Assembly (NCBI RefSeq): GCF_000701405.1
Contig: NZ_JNIV01000011.1
Span: forward strand, 1 to 64,000
DNA from: Deinococcus marmoris DSM 12784
GTDB taxonomy: Bacteria > Deinococcota > Deinococci > Deinococcales > Deinococcaceae
Length of the DNA stretch: 64,000 bases
Direction of reading: 5' to 3'
Made by a program: the position numbers and the translations under genes. A model generated the notes under the pieces. The model was not told the DNA's origin. It did not search any database and saw nothing but the letters and a program-made list of their open reading frames with translations. Positions 40,374-52,064 of this stretch are shown here, in pieces (the first letter of the stretch is position 1; each line of letters opens with the position of its first letter).

Positions 40374-42104
40374 ATGAAACGCACCGCCATGATCGGCCAC
40401 CTCTCCCCCACCCACGCCGCTCAGACCGTCACCTTGCAGGGCTGGATCAACCGCCGCCGTGATCTGGGCGGCCTGATTTTCCTGGAACTGCGGGACCGCA
40501 GCGGTCTGGTCCAGGTGCAGGTGGAGCCGGATTCCCCAGCCTTTGCCGAGGCGGATCGCCTGCGCGCCGAGTACGTGGCCGAGGTGGAGGGCCTCTATCA
40601 ACTGCGCCCCGAAAGCCAGCGCAAGGGCGGCGCGGCGGATTACGAAGTGATCGCCTCGCGTGTGAAGGTCTTGAATACGGCCAAAACGCCGCCCTTCGAG
40701 CTGGAAAAGGGTGCGGACGTGGCCGAGGACATCCGCCTCAAGTACCGTTATCTGGACCTGCGCCGCCCTGAAATGCAGCGCTCCCTGATGCTCCGCAGCA
40801 AGGCGACGGCGGCGGTCACGGCCTTTCTGGACGCAGAGGGTTTCGTGGCCGTCGAAACCCCCATGCTCACCAAGTCCACCCCGGAGGGCGCGCGGGATTT
40901 TCTGGTGCCCAGCCGCCTGAATCCTGGCGAGTTCTACGCCCTGCCGCAGAGTCCGCAACTGTTCAAGCAACTGCTGATGATCGCCGGGTTTGACCGCTAT
41001 TACCAGCTCGCCCGTTGCTTCCGTGACGAGGACCTGCGCGCAGACCGCCAGCCGGACTTCACGCAGCTCGATATGGAGATGTCCTTCGTGGATCAGGAGG
41101 ACGTGCTGGAACTTCAGGAACGCCTGCTGTCGCACGTTTTCAAGACCGTGCTGGACGTGGACCTGCCTATCCCCTTTCCTCGCCTGAACTACCAGAACGC
41201 GATGGACCGCTACGGCTCCGACAAGCCCGATCTGCGCTTTGGAATGGAGTTCGCGGACGTGACCGAATTGTTTGCGGGCGGTGAATTTGCTGCTTTCGCC
41301 AGCGCCCAGACGGTCAAGGTTCTGGCCGCATCGGAATTGACCCGCAAGCAGATTGACGAGCTGGAGCGGGTAGCCAAACAGAATGGTGCGAAAGGTCTGG
41401 CCTGGGCCAAGCGAAACGGGGAAGGACTTACCGGGGGTATCAGCAAGTTCCTCGGCGATCAAACAGCGGCGCTGCTGGAGAAAACGGGCGTGCAGGACGG
41501 CGGCACGCTGCTCTTTGCAGCGGGCGAGTGGAAGCGGGCGGTCACGGCGCTGGGCGCAGTTCGCCTGAGCCTGCGCGATCTGTTTGGTCTGGCGGCGGAT
41601 GGTCCACAGTTCCACGTGTCCTGGGTCACCGATTTTCCCCAACTGGAATACGACGAGGACAGCGCGAGCTGGACCTACATGCACCACCCTTTCACCGCCC
41701 CGCACCCCGACGATGTGGCCCTCTTCGGCACCGAACGTCAGGGCGAGATTCGCGCGCAGGCCTACGATCTGGTCCTCAACGGCTTCGAGATCGGCGGCGG
41801 CAGCGTGCGTATTCACGATCCGGTGGTGCAGGAGCAGATGTTCGCGGCCATCGGCTTTACCCCCGAAGAAGCCCGGCGGCAGTTCGGCTTCTTCCTGAGC
41901 GCGCTGGAATCCGGCACGCCTCCGCATGGCGGCATCGCCTGGGGGTTTGACCGTCTGGTGATGGTCATGGCCGGAGCCAGCAGCATCCGCGAGGTCATCG
42001 CTTTCCCCAAGAACAACCGTGGCGCGGACCTGATGGCCCTGGCCCCCTCCCCTGTTTCGCCGGCGCAGATGGCCGAGGTGGGATTGGCTCTGGTACAGGA
42101 GTAA
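40374..42104 (+). CDS. aspS: aspartyl-tRNA synthetase, bacterial type
   Basis: A 576-residue class IIb synthetase of the bacterial type: N-terminal OB fold ([26 protein letters not shown]), motif 2 [19 protein letters not shown], the GAD insertion domain about 290-420 and motif 3 [15 protein letters not shown]. Deinococcus is known to carry a second, archaeal-type AspRS that misacylates tRNA-Asn; this one is the other. CAGGAG precedes the ATG. A terminator hairpin and a palindromic repeat follow. Confidence 0.96.
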   Translation: MKRTAMIGHLSPTHAAQTVTLQGWINRRRDLGGLIFLELRDRSGLVQVQVEPDSPAFAEADRLRAEYVAEVEGLYQLRPESQRKGGAADYEVIASRVKVLNTAKTPPFELEKGADVAEDIRLKYRYLDLRRPEMQRSLMLRSKATAAVTAFLDAEGFVAVETPMLTKSTPEGARDFLVPSRLNPGEFYALPQSPQLFKQLLMIAGFDRYYQLARCFRDEDLRADRQPDFTQLDMEMSFVDQEDVLELQERLLSHVFKTVLDVDLPIPFPRLNYQNAMDRYGSDKPDLRFGMEFADVTELFAGGEFAAFASAQTVKVLAASELTRKQIDELERVAKQNGAKGLAWAKRNGEGLTGGISKFLGDQTAALLEKTGVQDGGTLLFAAGEWKRAVTALGAVRLSLRDLFGLAADGPQFHVSWVTDFPQLEYDEDSASWTYMHHPFTAPHPDDVALFGTERQGEIRAQAYDLVLNGFEIGGGSVRIHDPVVQEQMFAAIGFTPEEARRQFGFFLSALESGTPPHGGIAWGFDRLVMVMAGASSIREVIAFPKNNRGADLMALAPSPVSPAQMAEVGLALVQE

Positions 42105-42109
42105 AGAAC

Positions 42110-42129
42110 GGGGAGGCACTTGCCTCCTC
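42110..42129 (+). terminator. terminator after aspS
   Basis: GGGGAGGC and GCCTCCTC form a tight hairpin with a 4-nt loop 5 nt after the aspS stop, followed by ATTCTTCT. Confidence 0.6.
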
Positions 42130-42144
42130 ATTCTTCTGAATATC

Positions 42145-42180
42145 TAGTGAATCTTTTCACGATAAGCTTATATCGTGAAA
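42145..42180 (-). repeat. AT-rich palindromic repeat, copy C
   Basis: Read on the minus strand: TTTCACGA, TATAAGCT, TATCGTGAA, AAGATTCACTA. The outer arms plus spacer are nearly a perfect 26-bp palindrome. It lies between aspS and a convergent hydrolase gene, 11 nt from the latter's stop. Confidence 0.85.
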
Positions 42181-42190
42181 GTTTTATGCT

Positions 42191-42940
42191 CTATTGATTG
42201 ACCGCCTTCAGAAAGTCCAGGGTATAGCGGGCCACTGTGCGCGGAAAGACGTCGGTTAGGGCGTGTGTTCCGCCCTTGATTTCGCAGAAGTAGGCGGAGG
42301 GGATGGCCTCGCGGATGGCCTCCAGCGTCCACAGGCGGATCACCGGATCGGAGGTTCCGTCGATCAACAGGGTCGGCACCTCGATCTGCGGAAGCAGGGG
42401 TCCAGTGTAGTGATGGTCCTGATCCTGGGCCAGCTTGAGCATCCGGCGCACACCGCAGTGGGCGTAGGCGCGCAGGCCGGGAATGAGCAGGCCCAGCCTC
42501 TCGCGGGGCAGGTCGACGAGCAGCCGGACGAGCTGGGCAAACACGCTGGGATTCTCGGGAATGCCGGTGGGGGCGCAGGCGATCAGTGCGCCCACATGTG
42601 CCGGGTAGCGGGCGGCCAGATCAAAGGCCACCTCTCCCCCCAGGGAGTGGCCGAAAATGGGTGCGCCCTTCAGTCCCGCCACCTCCAGCCAGCCCGCCAG
42701 ATGATCGGTGAGTTGCTCGATGCAGTCCGGCAGATGGCGCATCCCCTGGCTGTAGCCGTGGCCGGGCGGATCATAGACATAGACCGTGCGGCTGCGCGCC
42801 AGCTCACGCGAGACGCGCACGTACATCCACGAGGCGCAGCCCAGGCCCGGCACGATCACCAGTGGCGGCCCACTGCCACGCACCCAGGCGTGGGTGGACA
42901 GGCCGTCGACATCCAGATACAGCGCGTGTCCCTGACTCAC
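42191..42940 (-). CDS. alpha/beta hydrolase (second of a tandem pair)
   Basis: A 249-residue alpha/beta-fold hydrolase. The oxyanion region is VIVPGLGCASW, the nucleophile elbow GHSLGGEV (Ser), the acid Asp in DGTSDPV and the catalytic His in KGGTHAL. There is no signal peptide. Its ATG overlaps the stop of the preceding hydrolase as ATGA, so the two are co-translated. The substrate is unknown; esters or lactones are typical. Confidence 0.85.
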   Translation of the reverse strand: MSQGHALYLDVDGLSTHAWVRGSGPPLVIVPGLGCASWMYVRVSRELARSRTVYVYDPPGHGYSQGMRHLPDCIEQLTDHLAGWLEVAGLKGAPIFGHSLGGEVAFDLAARYPAHVGALIACAPTGIPENPSVFAQLVRLLVDLPRERLGLLIPGLRAYAHCGVRRMLKLAQDQDHHYTGPLLPQIEVPTLLIDGTSDPVIRLWTLEAIREAIPSAYFCEIKGGTHALTDVFPRTVARYTLDFLKAVNQ

Positions 42941-43674
42941 CCGGCAGCCTGCGGACCATCGACAAAATTCAGCACGGCGGCGTTGAACGCCTCTGGCGCG
43001 TCCACCATGACCACATGCCCGGCGTGGGGAATGATCTCCAGTTGCGCTCCGGCAATCGAGCGGCTCAGCATCTCACCCAGCGCCAGGGGCACCAGGGCGT
43101 CGTCCTCGCCCCAGACCACCAGGGTTCTGGACCTGATCATGGGAAGGCAGTCCTGCACGCTGTCTTTAAGCAGATCGCTGGCGTTGCGCCACAGGTTCAG
43201 CGGCCCGGCCAGCAGGGCGTCGGTCAGGATGCGCGGCACAAAGCGTTTGCGCCCGGTGATCAGCGCGCGCGGCAGATTCAGGGCGGTGCGGTAGGCGCTG
43301 GCTTTCAGCAGGCCGCTGGCGCACACCAGCACCAGATTCTGCACGCGCTGCGGATGGCCCGCTGCCAGCCGGATACAGATGTGGCCGCCCATCGAGTGGC
43401 CGATCAGGGTGATGTTCTGCAAGTCCTCGGCGTCCAGCCAGTCGGCGATCAGGGCCGCACTTTCACGCACGGACAGGGCACGTTGGCGGCGAGACAAACC
43501 GTAGCCCGAAAGATCCAGGGCGTAAACCCGGTGCCGTTGGGTCAGGGCCTTGAGATTCCTGCGCCACCAGCGCCCGGAGCCGCTCAGCCCATGCACCAGC
43601 ACCATCGGTGGCCCCTCTCCCGAGACGCGGTAATGCATCTTTACTCCTGAACGTTCGTAGACACCGCTGGACAC
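42937..43674 (-). CDS. alpha/beta hydrolase (first of a tandem pair)
   Basis: A hydrolase of about 245 residues: VLVHGLSGSGRWW, nucleophile elbow GHSMGGHI, acid in WGEDDALVPL and catalytic His in PHAGHVV. I favour the GTG at 43674 as start: a TATGCT box (43687-43682) lies 7 nt before it, whereas the ATG 12 nt upstream falls inside that box. It resembles its neighbour in length and layout, suggesting an old tandem duplication. Confidence 0.83.
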   Translation of the reverse strand: MSSGVYERSGVKMHYRVSGEGPPMVLVHGLSGSGRWWRRNLKALTQRHRVYALDLSGYGLSRRQRALSVRESAALIADWLDAEDLQNITLIGHSMGGHICIRLAAGHPQRVQNLVLVCASGLLKASAYRTALNLPRALITGRKRFVPRILTDALLAGPLNLWRNASDLLKDSVQDCLPMIRSRTLVVWGEDDALVPLALGEMLSRSIAGAQLEIIPHAGHVVMVDAPEAFNAAVLNFVDGPQAAG

Positions 43675-43738
43675 GCCGGGCAGCATAGCGCGCCGATCCT
43701 GAAGGGTTGAGTTAGATCAGCTCTACGAAAATACTAAG

Positions 43739-43775
43739 TAAGTGAATCTATTCACGATGATTCTAGATCGTGAAA
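43739..43775 (-). repeat. AT-rich palindromic repeat, copy D
   Basis: Minus strand: TTTCACGA, TCTAGAAT, CATCGTGAA, TAGATTCACTTA. It lies 16 nt past the stop of the secreted-protein gene and about 65 nt upstream of the hydrolase pair, the one copy not between convergent genes. Confidence 0.82.
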
Positions 43776-43790
43776 TTTATGTTCTCGTAG

Positions 43791-44360
43791 TTACCGGCCT
43801 ACTGGAAGCAGGACTGCTGTGCCGTCGGGATAGGTCCGCACATTGACGGTGCGCCCCACGTCCACCAGAAAGGCGTTCCAGCCTTTCTTGAGGGCCACCT
43901 GATAGCCCTTGTTTGCGCTCACAGTGACGTCGACACTGACCCAGGGAACGAACAGTGGCGATTTTCCCACCATCGGACTGACCTCCCGCAGGACCTCGTT
44001 GTCGTCGTGACGGGCATTGCCGTTCTGATCGCGGTACACGAAGAACTTCAGTTCGCCTGCCTGCGCGGCGGCGCTGATCTGCACGGGATCGATCACACCG
44101 GGCCACGACACATTCTGGGCGGTCAGCACCGCCTGAGCGCGGGCGGGCGGCGCGGCGGCAGGAATGTCAAGCCGGAAACTTCCGCCGTCCAGAGGCGCGC
44201 TGACCAGTTCCTGCACGGGCTGCCCGAACGGCGTGACCGCGAAGCCGCCGAGACGCGACTCCGGGGTCACGTTGCCCTGCACTGTGCCCGTGACGGTCAG
44301 GGCCGACGCCGGGGCCACGGTCAGGGCCAGCGCCAGAGACAGCAGGAAGCGGGTATTCAT
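43791..44360 (-). CDS. secreted protein of unknown function with an EF-hand-like loop
   Basis: A 189-residue exported protein: signal peptide about 1-20 (LALALTVAPASA), beta-rich body, and an acidic loop DQNGNARHDDNE that fits the DxNxN...D/E spacing of a calcium-binding loop, as in dockerin or EF-hand-like sites. No family is recognised. TACACT lies 7 nt before the ATG. Calcium binding is an inference from the loop alone. Confidence 0.7.
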   Translation of the reverse strand: MNTRFLLSLALALTVAPASALTVTGTVQGNVTPESRLGGFAVTPFGQPVQELVSAPLDGGSFRLDIPAAAPPARAQAVLTAQNVSWPGVIDPVQISAAAQAGELKFFVYRDQNGNARHDDNEVLREVSPMVGKSPLFVPWVSVDVTVSANKGYQVALKKGWNAFLVDVGRTVNVRTYPDGTAVLLPVGR

Positions 44361-44465
44361 GGGTCCAGTGTATGCCGTGCGGCTGATCTGGACGTGACTC
44401 CATCATTCCGTCAATTGCCCTGGTTGAAGGCATCACGTCAGGCAAGACGTGTCGGTAAAACAAGA

Positions 44466-44495
44466 AAGAGACTGCCAGCGAATCGGCAGTCTCTT
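44466..44495 (-). terminator. terminator after sucCD
   Basis: AAGAGACTGCC and GGCAGTCTCTT form a perfect 11-bp stem around an 8-nt loop. On the minus strand it is followed by a T-rich tail (TCTTGTTTT), just after the sucD stop. Confidence 0.8.
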
Positions 44496-44508
44496 GGAAA
44501 GGTTGAAA

Positions 44509-45413
44509 TTACTTGCTCAGCGCCGCCTTGACCAGATCGATGATCTCGGGCATGGTGTCTGCCACTGGCACGTTGGCGTCCGCGAAAGCGGCCAGCTTGC
44601 TCTCGGGAGTTCCAACGTTGCCCATGATGATGGCTCCAGCGTGGCCCATGCGCTTGCCTGCCGGGGCGCTGCGTCCGCTGATAAAAGCCACGACGGGCTT
44701 TTTCATGTTGTGCTTGATGTACTCGGCGGCGGCTTCCTCATCCGCGCCGCCGATTTCACCGATGACCACGATGGCATCGGTGCCTTCGTCGGCCTCGAAC
44801 ATGGGCAGCACGTCGGCGAAGGTGGTGCCGATCACGGGATCGCCGCCGATGCCCACCGTGGTGGACGTGCCCATTCCGGCGTCGTTCAGCAGCTTGGCCG
44901 CCTCATAGGTCAGGGTGCCGCTGCGGCTGATCAGGCCGATGCGTCCGGGCTTGGTGTAGATCTTGTTGGGCATGATGCCCACCTTGGCCTCGCCGTTGGT
45001 CACCAGACCAGGGCAGTTGCCGCCGATCAGGCGCACGCCCTCACCACCGCTTTCGCGGCTCTGGGCATCCAGCATCTTGACTTCCTGCACGGCCCGCATC
45101 ATGTCCACCGTGGGTACGCCCTCGGTAATCAGAATCACCAGCGGGATGCCCGCGTGCGCTGCTTCCAGCACAGCGTCGGCAGCTCCGGCGGGGGGCACGA
45201 AGATGATGGAAACGTTCGCGCCCGTCGCTTCCTTGGCTTCCGCCACCGAGTTGTAGATCGGCCAGCCCTCGAAGTCCATGCCGCCCTTGCCGGGGGTCAC
45301 GCCTGCGACGACCTGGGTGCCGAATTCCTTCATGGCGCGGCTGTGGCTTGCGCCCTCGCGTCCGGTCATGCCCTGAACGATGACCTTGCTGTCTTTGTTA
45401 ACGAGAATGCCCA

Positions 45414-45414
<1 letters not shown>
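44509..45414 (-). CDS. sucD: succinyl-CoA synthetase, alpha subunit
   Basis: A 301-residue subunit of the citric-acid-cycle enzyme making succinate and ATP or GTP from succinyl-CoA. It shows the CoA-binding Rossmann domain ([37 protein letters not shown]) and the phosphohistidine in [12 protein letters not shown]. Its ATG overlaps the sucC stop by one base (TAATG). Confidence 0.97.
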
Positions 45415-46601
<1,187 letters not shown>

Positions 46602-46799
46602 GTTTCTCCCTCCTTGGGGCGGCCTGGGTGGGCCTGTACTCAAAAATCTGGTGTTGTCCCGATAGAGGAGTATAAGCGTCCTGTCAGATTGACGCGCACT
46701 TTCACGGGCGAAACCTTAACGGCGGGTTGTCTCCTGAACGGGGACAGGGGGAGGCGGTAGCACGAACGGACGGCGGCCAAGGTGTTAGCGTCTTGATTA

Positions 46800-47849
46800 A
46801 TGAGCCGACTGGAACAGTTGAGAGACGCGATGAGAGACGCGGGTGTCACGGGGTTGTGGGTCAGCCACCCGGCCAACGTGCGGGTGCTGACAGGTTTCAC
46901 GTCACCTGGGGACGGCAAGGTGCTGGTCACGCCGGACACGGCCACGCTGTACACCGACGCCCGCTACACCGTACAGGCGCGTGAGGAATCGGGTCTGCCG
47001 CAGTTCATCGCCCGGCCCCCGGAAACCTTTAAACACGCTGCGGAAAGTGTCGGGGGGCAGAGGGTTGGATTCGAGGCCGACAGCCTGACCGTGGCGGGCC
47101 TGGAAGACCTGAGGGAACACTGGCCGGACGCCGAGCTGGTGCCGTTGCGCGGACTGATCCAGGGTCTGCGGCAGATCAAGACGGCGGACGAGATCGCGGC
47201 GATCCGGGCGGCGCAGGACCTGGCCGATGGGGTCTTCGCCGAGGTCCGGCCCCTGATCGTCGCTGGAGCGCGGGAACTGGACATCGCGCTGGAGATTGAG
47301 ACGCGGTTGCGGAAAGCCGGAGCCGGGAGTGCCTTCGGCGTGATCGTGGCGAGCGGGCCACGCGGGGCCATGCCGCATGGACATGCCTCCGCGCGGGTGA
47401 TCGAGGACGGCGAACTGGTCACAGTGGACATGGGCGCGTATCTGAACGGTTACAACAGCGACATGACGCGCACAGTCGCCGTGGGTCACCCCCCTGATGA
47501 GATGCGGCGGGTCTACAACGCGGTGCTGGAGGCGAAGGAAGCCGCAATCGCTGCGGTGAAACCGGGCGTACGGGCCGCCGATCTGGACAAGATTGCGCGC
47601 GACATCCTGACCCGTCATGGGCTGGGCGAGGCGTTCACGCACTCGCTGGGCCACGGCGTCGGCCTGGAGGTCCATGAGGGGCCGGGGCTGCGCGGAACAA
47701 GTGAGGACGTGCTGGAGGCGGGCATGGTGATTACCATCGAACCCGGCGCGTACCTGCCGGACGTGGGCGGCGTGCGAATCGAGGACCTGCTGCTGGTCAC
47801 GGCAGACGGCCACGAAGTGCTGAGCCACGCGCCGAAGGAAACGGTTTGA
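46800..47849 (+). CDS. Xaa-Pro aminopeptidase-like M24B peptidase
   Basis: A 349-residue pita-bread metallopeptidase removing N-terminal residues before proline. The creatinase-like N domain precedes metal ligands in [47 protein letters not shown] and [18 protein letters not shown] box ends 8 nt before the ATG. The stop overlaps the TTG of the RlpA-like gene (TTGA), linking an intracellular peptidase to an envelope protein. Confidence 0.93.
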   Translation: MSRLEQLRDAMRDAGVTGLWVSHPANVRVLTGFTSPGDGKVLVTPDTATLYTDARYTVQAREESGLPQFIARPPETFKHAAESVGGQRVGFEADSLTVAGLEDLREHWPDAELVPLRGLIQGLRQIKTADEIAAIRAAQDLADGVFAEVRPLIVAGARELDIALEIETRLRKAGAGSAFGVIVASGPRGAMPHGHASARVIEDGELVTVDMGAYLNGYNSDMTRTVAVGHPPDEMRRVYNAVLEAKEAAIAAVKPGVRAADLDKIARDILTRHGLGEAFTHSLGHGVGLEVHEGPGLRGTSEDVLEAGMVITIEPGAYLPDVGGVRIEDLLLVTADGHEVLSHAPKETV

Positions 47850-48199
47850 GACAGGTGGCTCTGGCTCTGACGCTGATCCTCTCCCCTCTTGGCGGCGTGG
47901 ATCTGGAGACGGCCAGCGCCTCCTCTGCCGTGTTTCAGAGCGGCTCAGCCGTTTATTACGGCGGGCGGGCGGCGCGTGGCACAGTCATGACCGCCGCACA
48001 CCGCAGTCTGCCCTTCGGCACCTGGGTCCGGGTAACGCATTCCGGCACGGGCCGCAGCGTGGACGTGATGATCAATGACCGGGGGCCGTTCGGCAATTCG
48101 CGGCGCATCATCGATCTGTCGCGCGCCGCCGCCGCCTCGCTGGGCATCCTGAGCCAGGGCGTCGCGCCCGTGTCCCTGCGGATTCTGTCCAGACCCTGA
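47846..48199 (+). CDS. RlpA-like double-psi beta-barrel protein, secreted
   Basis: A 117-residue protein with a signal peptide (about 1-25) and one RlpA-type double-psi barrel: [29 protein letters not shown] and [27 protein letters not shown]. RlpA proteins of other bacteria cleave peptide-free glycan strands; the Asp and Arg of this region are conserved here. The TTG overlaps the M24 peptidase stop; a GTG 9 nt later is an alternative start. There is no SPOR domain. Confidence 0.87.
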   Translation: MRQVALALTLILSPLGGVDLETASASSAVFQSGSAVYYGGRAARGTVMTAAHRSLPFGTWVRVTHSGTGRSVDVMINDRGPFGNSRRIIDLSRAAAASLGILSQGVAPVSLRILSRP

Positions 48200-48317
48200 A
48201 GGCACACCCCCCGCGCTTTGCACCCGGGTTCAAGGTTCCTCTAGGGCGGCGGGTGTTAGAATCGTTCGGGCTTGAAATGACACCGCGACTGTACACCACA
48301 ACTGCGGACCACGATTT

Positions 48318-48346
48318 TGTAGAGTGAAGCTCTGTAGAGTGAAGCT
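48318..48346 (+). repeat. 14-bp tandem direct repeat in the YbjN gene leader
   Basis: TGTAGAGTGAAGCT occurs at 48318-48331 and again at 48333-48346, a 15-bp period, 25 nt before the start codon. It may be a regulator site or a slippage duplication. The rest of 48200-48317 holds no gene; a TTAGAAT box near 48255 is a possible -10. Confidence 0.7.
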
Positions 48347-48370
48347 TACCCCCTCAAGGAGATGGTTTTA

Positions 48371-48832
<462 letters not shown>

Positions 48833-48878
48833 GCTGATGGAGTGGGCGGGTTGATCCCCGCCTCTCTTTGATCTACAG

Positions 48879-48915
48879 TAAGTGAAAAGATTCACGATGA
48901 ATCTTATTCGTGAAA
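48879..48915 (-). repeat. AT-rich palindromic repeat, copy E
   Basis: Minus strand: TTTCACGA, ATAAGATT, CATCGTGAA, TCTTTTCACTTA. It is closest to copy A. It lies between the convergent YbjN and oligoendopeptidase genes, next to a separate terminator hairpin. Confidence 0.85.
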
Positions 48916-48937
48916 TTTTTGCCCCCTATAAATAAAG

Positions 48938-48970
48938 GGGAGACTCGTGGTCCTGAATCCACGAGTCCCC
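48938..48970 (-). terminator. terminator after the oligoendopeptidase gene
   Basis: GACTCGTGG and CCACGAGTC (extendable by flanking Gs and Cs) form a hairpin 13 nt past the stop, with CCCCTTTATTTAT following on the minus strand. Confidence 0.75.
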
Positions 48971-48982
48971 AGCTTCAATTCT

Positions 48983-50821
48983 TTACTGCCGTTCTGCCAG
49001 CAACTCTTCCAGGCGGTCCACGTACTGCTCAAGCGTGCGGAAGGTGGCCTCCACGGGTTTGGGGCTGAGCATGTCCACCCCGGCCTCCTTCAGCGCGTCG
49101 ATGGGATCGAGACTGCCGCCGGATTTCAGGAAACGCAGATAATTCTCGCGGGCAGCCTCCTCATCCTCGCCAAACTGTTCGAGGAGCTGGTGCGCCGCGC
49201 TTATTCCGGTGGCGTACTGATAGGCATAGAAGTTGGCGTAGAGGTGTGTGGAGAACTGCGCCCACAGGATGCCGCTGCGCTCACGGTCCATCGTCACGCC
49301 GTCCCCGTAGCCCTGTGAGAGTAGATCAGCGGTTAGGGTGTTCAGATCGGGGGCGCTGAGGGTTCCCCCGGCCTCGATGCGGCGGTAACACTCCAACTCA
49401 AAGGCCGCCAGCGTGGGCATGATGAAAAAGTAGCGGTGGAAGTTGCCCAGCGCCTCCTCGATGAGGGCAATTTCCAGCGTGGTGTCCCCGGCAGCGCGGG
49501 CCTGCTTGAGCAGATGCTGGCGGACCATCGCCTGATTGAAGTTACTGGCGACTTCAGCATGGAAAAGCGTATAGCGCGGCACCGAATACGCGTGTTCGCG
49601 CATGGACAGCAGCGAGTGCATCGAGTGGCCGATCTCGTGGGCCAGGGTGCTATAGCTGCCCAGCGTACCGTTCCAGGTCATGAAGATGAACGGCTTGACC
49701 CGCCCGCCGCCGTTGCTGTATGCGCCCTGGCGTTTGCCGTCGTTCTCGGCATAATCGGTCCAGCGGTCTTCCGTGAGGCCGAAACGCATATCCTTGACAT
49801 AATCCTCGCCCAGCGGGGCCATACCCTCGGCGATCCAGTCCACAGCCTGCGCGTACTCCACCTTGCGGGGCGGCACCAGGGAGGCTTTCACGTCGTACTC
49901 GCGCAGCTCCGTCAATCCCAGCCAGTCGCGACGAACCCGCCAGTAGCGGTGCCAGATGGGAGTGTTGGCGCGGTAGGTGTCCAGAAGCGTGGTCACGACT
50001 TCGGTGGGAATGCGGTCCGGGGCCAGCGAGGCGGTGATGGCATCCGGGTAATTGCGGGCGCGGGCCAGGAAAACGCTCTGGCGCACGTTGGTGGCGTACA
50101 TCGCGGCCTGTGAGTGGCGGGCGGCCAGATGGGCGTCGGCATAGTTTTCCCAGGCTTCGCGCCTGACCTCACGGTCCGGGCCGCTGACCAAACTGTCCAC
50201 GTTGCCCTGCGTGACTTGCACATCACCAGCCGTCCCGAAGCGCAGGTCCATGTTCGCCAGCGCCGGGTGAATGCCGCGCTCGGAGGCGAATGGAGCGGCC
50301 ACCGCGCCCAGCAGTTCCTCCACTTCGGCGCTGCGGACGTGGGGGCGGTTGCGGAGAATGCGCTCTAAACGCACGCGCTGATCGGCAAAGTCGGGCCGCT
50401 CCAGCCAACCAGATACCATGCCTTCGTCCAGCGCCAGCAGTTCGGGGCGGAAGAAGGCCGACACGCTGCCGTAGCGGGCGGCAATGCTGCTGGCGCGGTC
50501 CCGGCGGGCGGCAGCTTCGGCGTCGTGGCCGTCCACACTGGCACCCATGCTGGCGTAGGAAAAGAAACGGCTCAGACGCAGCTCCACGTCGTCAGCAACC
50601 TTCAGATAGGTCAGCAGGGACTCGGGGGTGTTCAGTTGGCCGGCGTAGGCGGCCAGGGCGTCGATGGACCCCGGCAGCGCCCCAGCCTCGGCTTCCCAGG
50701 CCCCCGGCGTGGCAAATAGCGCCTCGATGTCCCAGGTCTGCTCACGCGGCACGTCGGCGCGGGCGGGAAGGGGGCGGGACTGGCCACTGGACTGTGGGCC
50801 GCTGGATTGTGATGCTGTCAT
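48983..50821 (-). CDS. pepF: oligoendopeptidase F (M3 family)
   Basis: A 612-residue zinc peptidase cleaving short peptides. The active-site helix is [20 protein letters not shown] (HExxH), with the third ligand in [13 protein letters not shown]. The length and the long helical N-terminal half fit PepF. TAGCCT lies 7 nt before the ATG, giving a leaderless message. It is cytoplasmic by the absence of a signal peptide and monocistronic. Confidence 0.94.
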   Translation of the reverse strand: MTASQSSGPQSSGQSRPLPARADVPREQTWDIEALFATPGAWEAEAGALPGSIDALAAYAGQLNTPESLLTYLKVADDVELRLSRFFSYASMGASVDGHDAEAAARRDRASSIAARYGSVSAFFRPELLALDEGMVSGWLERPDFADQRVRLERILRNRPHVRSAEVEELLGAVAAPFASERGIHPALANMDLRFGTAGDVQVTQGNVDSLVSGPDREVRREAWENYADAHLAARHSQAAMYATNVRQSVFLARARNYPDAITASLAPDRIPTEVVTTLLDTYRANTPIWHRYWRVRRDWLGLTELREYDVKASLVPPRKVEYAQAVDWIAEGMAPLGEDYVKDMRFGLTEDRWTDYAENDGKRQGAYSNGGGRVKPFIFMTWNGTLGSYSTLAHEIGHSMHSLLSMREHAYSVPRYTLFHAEVASNFNQAMVRQHLLKQARAAGDTTLEIALIEEALGNFHRYFFIMPTLAAFELECYRRIEAGGTLSAPDLNTLTADLLSQGYGDGVTMDRERSGILWAQFSTHLYANFYAYQYATGISAAHQLLEQFGEDEEAARENYLRFLKSGGSLDPIDALKEAGVDMLSPKPVEATFRTLEQYVDRLEELLAERQ

Positions 50822-50896
50822 GCCCCCGAGGCTAGAGCATCCGGGATGGAAAAGTCAGCATGGCAAAGAGGCTAAAGCCTTGAGGTGTTCGGGACT

Positions 50897-51763
50897 CTAA
50901 CCCAGCAATCCAATCGCGTACTCGCCCATCCGGCGGGGAATGTCCACGCCCGTGGTGGACACGCTGTTCTTGAATTCCATGGTGTGGTTGATCTCGATGA
51001 CCAGCAGGCCGCCCCACTCGTTCTGGCGCTGCGGATCTTCCACCAGATCAATAGCTACGATTCTGCCGTCCACGGCGGCGGCAGACCGCACAGCGAGGTT
51101 CGCAATTTCGGGCGTGACCTCGCAGTTGCTGGCCTTCGCGCCGCGCGCCGTGTTGGTGATCCAGTGTTCAGAGGTGCGGTAGATCGCGCCGATGCACTCG
51201 CCGCCGATCACGAAGGCGCGGATGTCACGTTCGGGCTTGTGAATCAGCTCCTGCACATAGAAGATGCCGTGCTGCGAGCCGCCCAGCACTTCCTTGTGTT
51301 CAATCACGGCCTCGGCAGCATCGCGGTCATTGAGCTTGCTGACCATGCGGCCCCAGGACCCGACGGTGGGCTTGAGAACCAGCGGATAACCCAGAGATTC
51401 GATCTGTTCCAGCGCGGCGTCGCCGTCGAAGCTGACTCCGGTGCGCGGTGTGGGCAGGCCGGCGGCGTACAGGCGGGCATTCGTCGCCAGCTTGTCGCCG
51501 CACAGTTCGATGACGTGGCCGGGGTTGATCACCTGCACACCGAAGCCTTCCAGCGCGCGGGTCACCGCATGGCCGCGCGTCTGGCTGACACAGCGCTCGA
51601 TGGCCACCTTCCACGGCACGGCGGCTGCGCCCGCGTCGTCGAAGGTCAGTTTCAGGTGGGGAACGTAGACCTTGTCGTAGGGCGTGCCCAGGGCGTCCAG
51701 CGCCTCAAAAAGCATTTTCTCGTCGGGGCGGATGCGGTCATACAGAACGGCGAGTTCGGCCAT
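50897..51763 (-). CDS. lysX: LysW-alpha-aminoadipate ligase
   Basis: LysX, a RimK-type ATP-grasp ligase, joins alpha-aminoadipate to the C-terminal Glu of the carrier LysW, protecting its amino group in lysine synthesis. The 288-residue frame has [66 protein letters not shown] and the metal site [14 protein letters not shown]. It lies directly downstream of lysW, with a hairpin in the 78-nt spacer. Confidence 0.93.
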   Translation of the reverse strand: MAELAVLYDRIRPDEKMLFEALDALGTPYDKVYVPHLKLTFDDAGAAAVPWKVAIERCVSQTRGHAVTRALEGFGVQVINPGHVIELCGDKLATNARLYAAGLPTPRTGVSFDGDAALEQIESLGYPLVLKPTVGSWGRMVSKLNDRDAAEAVIEHKEVLGGSQHGIFYVQELIHKPERDIRAFVIGGECIGAIYRTSEHWITNTARGAKASNCEVTPEIANLAVRSAAAVDGRIVAIDLVEDPQRQNEWGGLLVIEINHTMEFKNSVSTTGVDIPRRMGEYAIGLLG

Positions 51764-51794
51764 AGCAAAAGCAGGGAGAGAGCCTCTCAGCAGA

Positions 51795-51826
51795 GGGCGG
51801 TCAGCGCAACACTGCTCTGACCGCCC
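51795..51826 (-). other. hairpin between lysW and lysX
   Basis: GGGCGGTCAG and CTGACCGCCC form a perfect 10-bp stem around a 12-nt loop. There is no T-tract on the minus strand, so it may be a transcript-stability or partial-termination element favouring carrier (lysW) over ligase (lysX) expression. Confidence 0.6.
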
Positions 51827-51841
51827 GACACTGAACGTGGC

Positions 51842-52015
51842 CTACTCTCCCCAGTCCTCGGCTTCCTGCGGGGCGGCGGCCAGGCGGGGGGGGTCCACCG
51901 AAACCACTTCGTATTCCACGCCCGTCTCGTCGTCGATCACCAGTTCGCCCAGTTCGGGGTTGTTCAGTTCGATGGGTGCGCCCGTATCCGGGTTTTCAAA
52001 TTGAATGGCAGTCAT
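51842..52015 (-). CDS. lysW: alpha-aminoadipate carrier protein LysW, cysteine-free
   Basis: A 57-residue acidic carrier: MTAIQFENPDTGAPIELNNP, then ELGELVIDDETGVEYEVVSV, and a tail ending EAEDWGE. That EDWGE tail carries the terminal Glu to which LysX attaches aminoadipate. The body follows the LysW pattern (IELNNPELGELV..., VVSVDPPRL), but none of the four zinc-binding cysteines of the characterised Thermus protein is present. GAGGAG precedes the ATG. It lies directly upstream of lysX. Confidence 0.9.
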   Translation of the reverse strand: MTAIQFENPDTGAPIELNNPELGELVIDDETGVEYEVVSVDPPRLAAAPQEAEDWGE

Positions 52016-52064
52016 ATTTTCTCCTCTCGTTTGACAGGTTAAGGTGTCTCAAGCTTTTCGGATG

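Noticed and set aside
48200..48310. Possible tRNA (GGTTCAAG segment)
   Set aside because: No cloverleaf or acceptor stem could be formed; the T-loop-like match is isolated.
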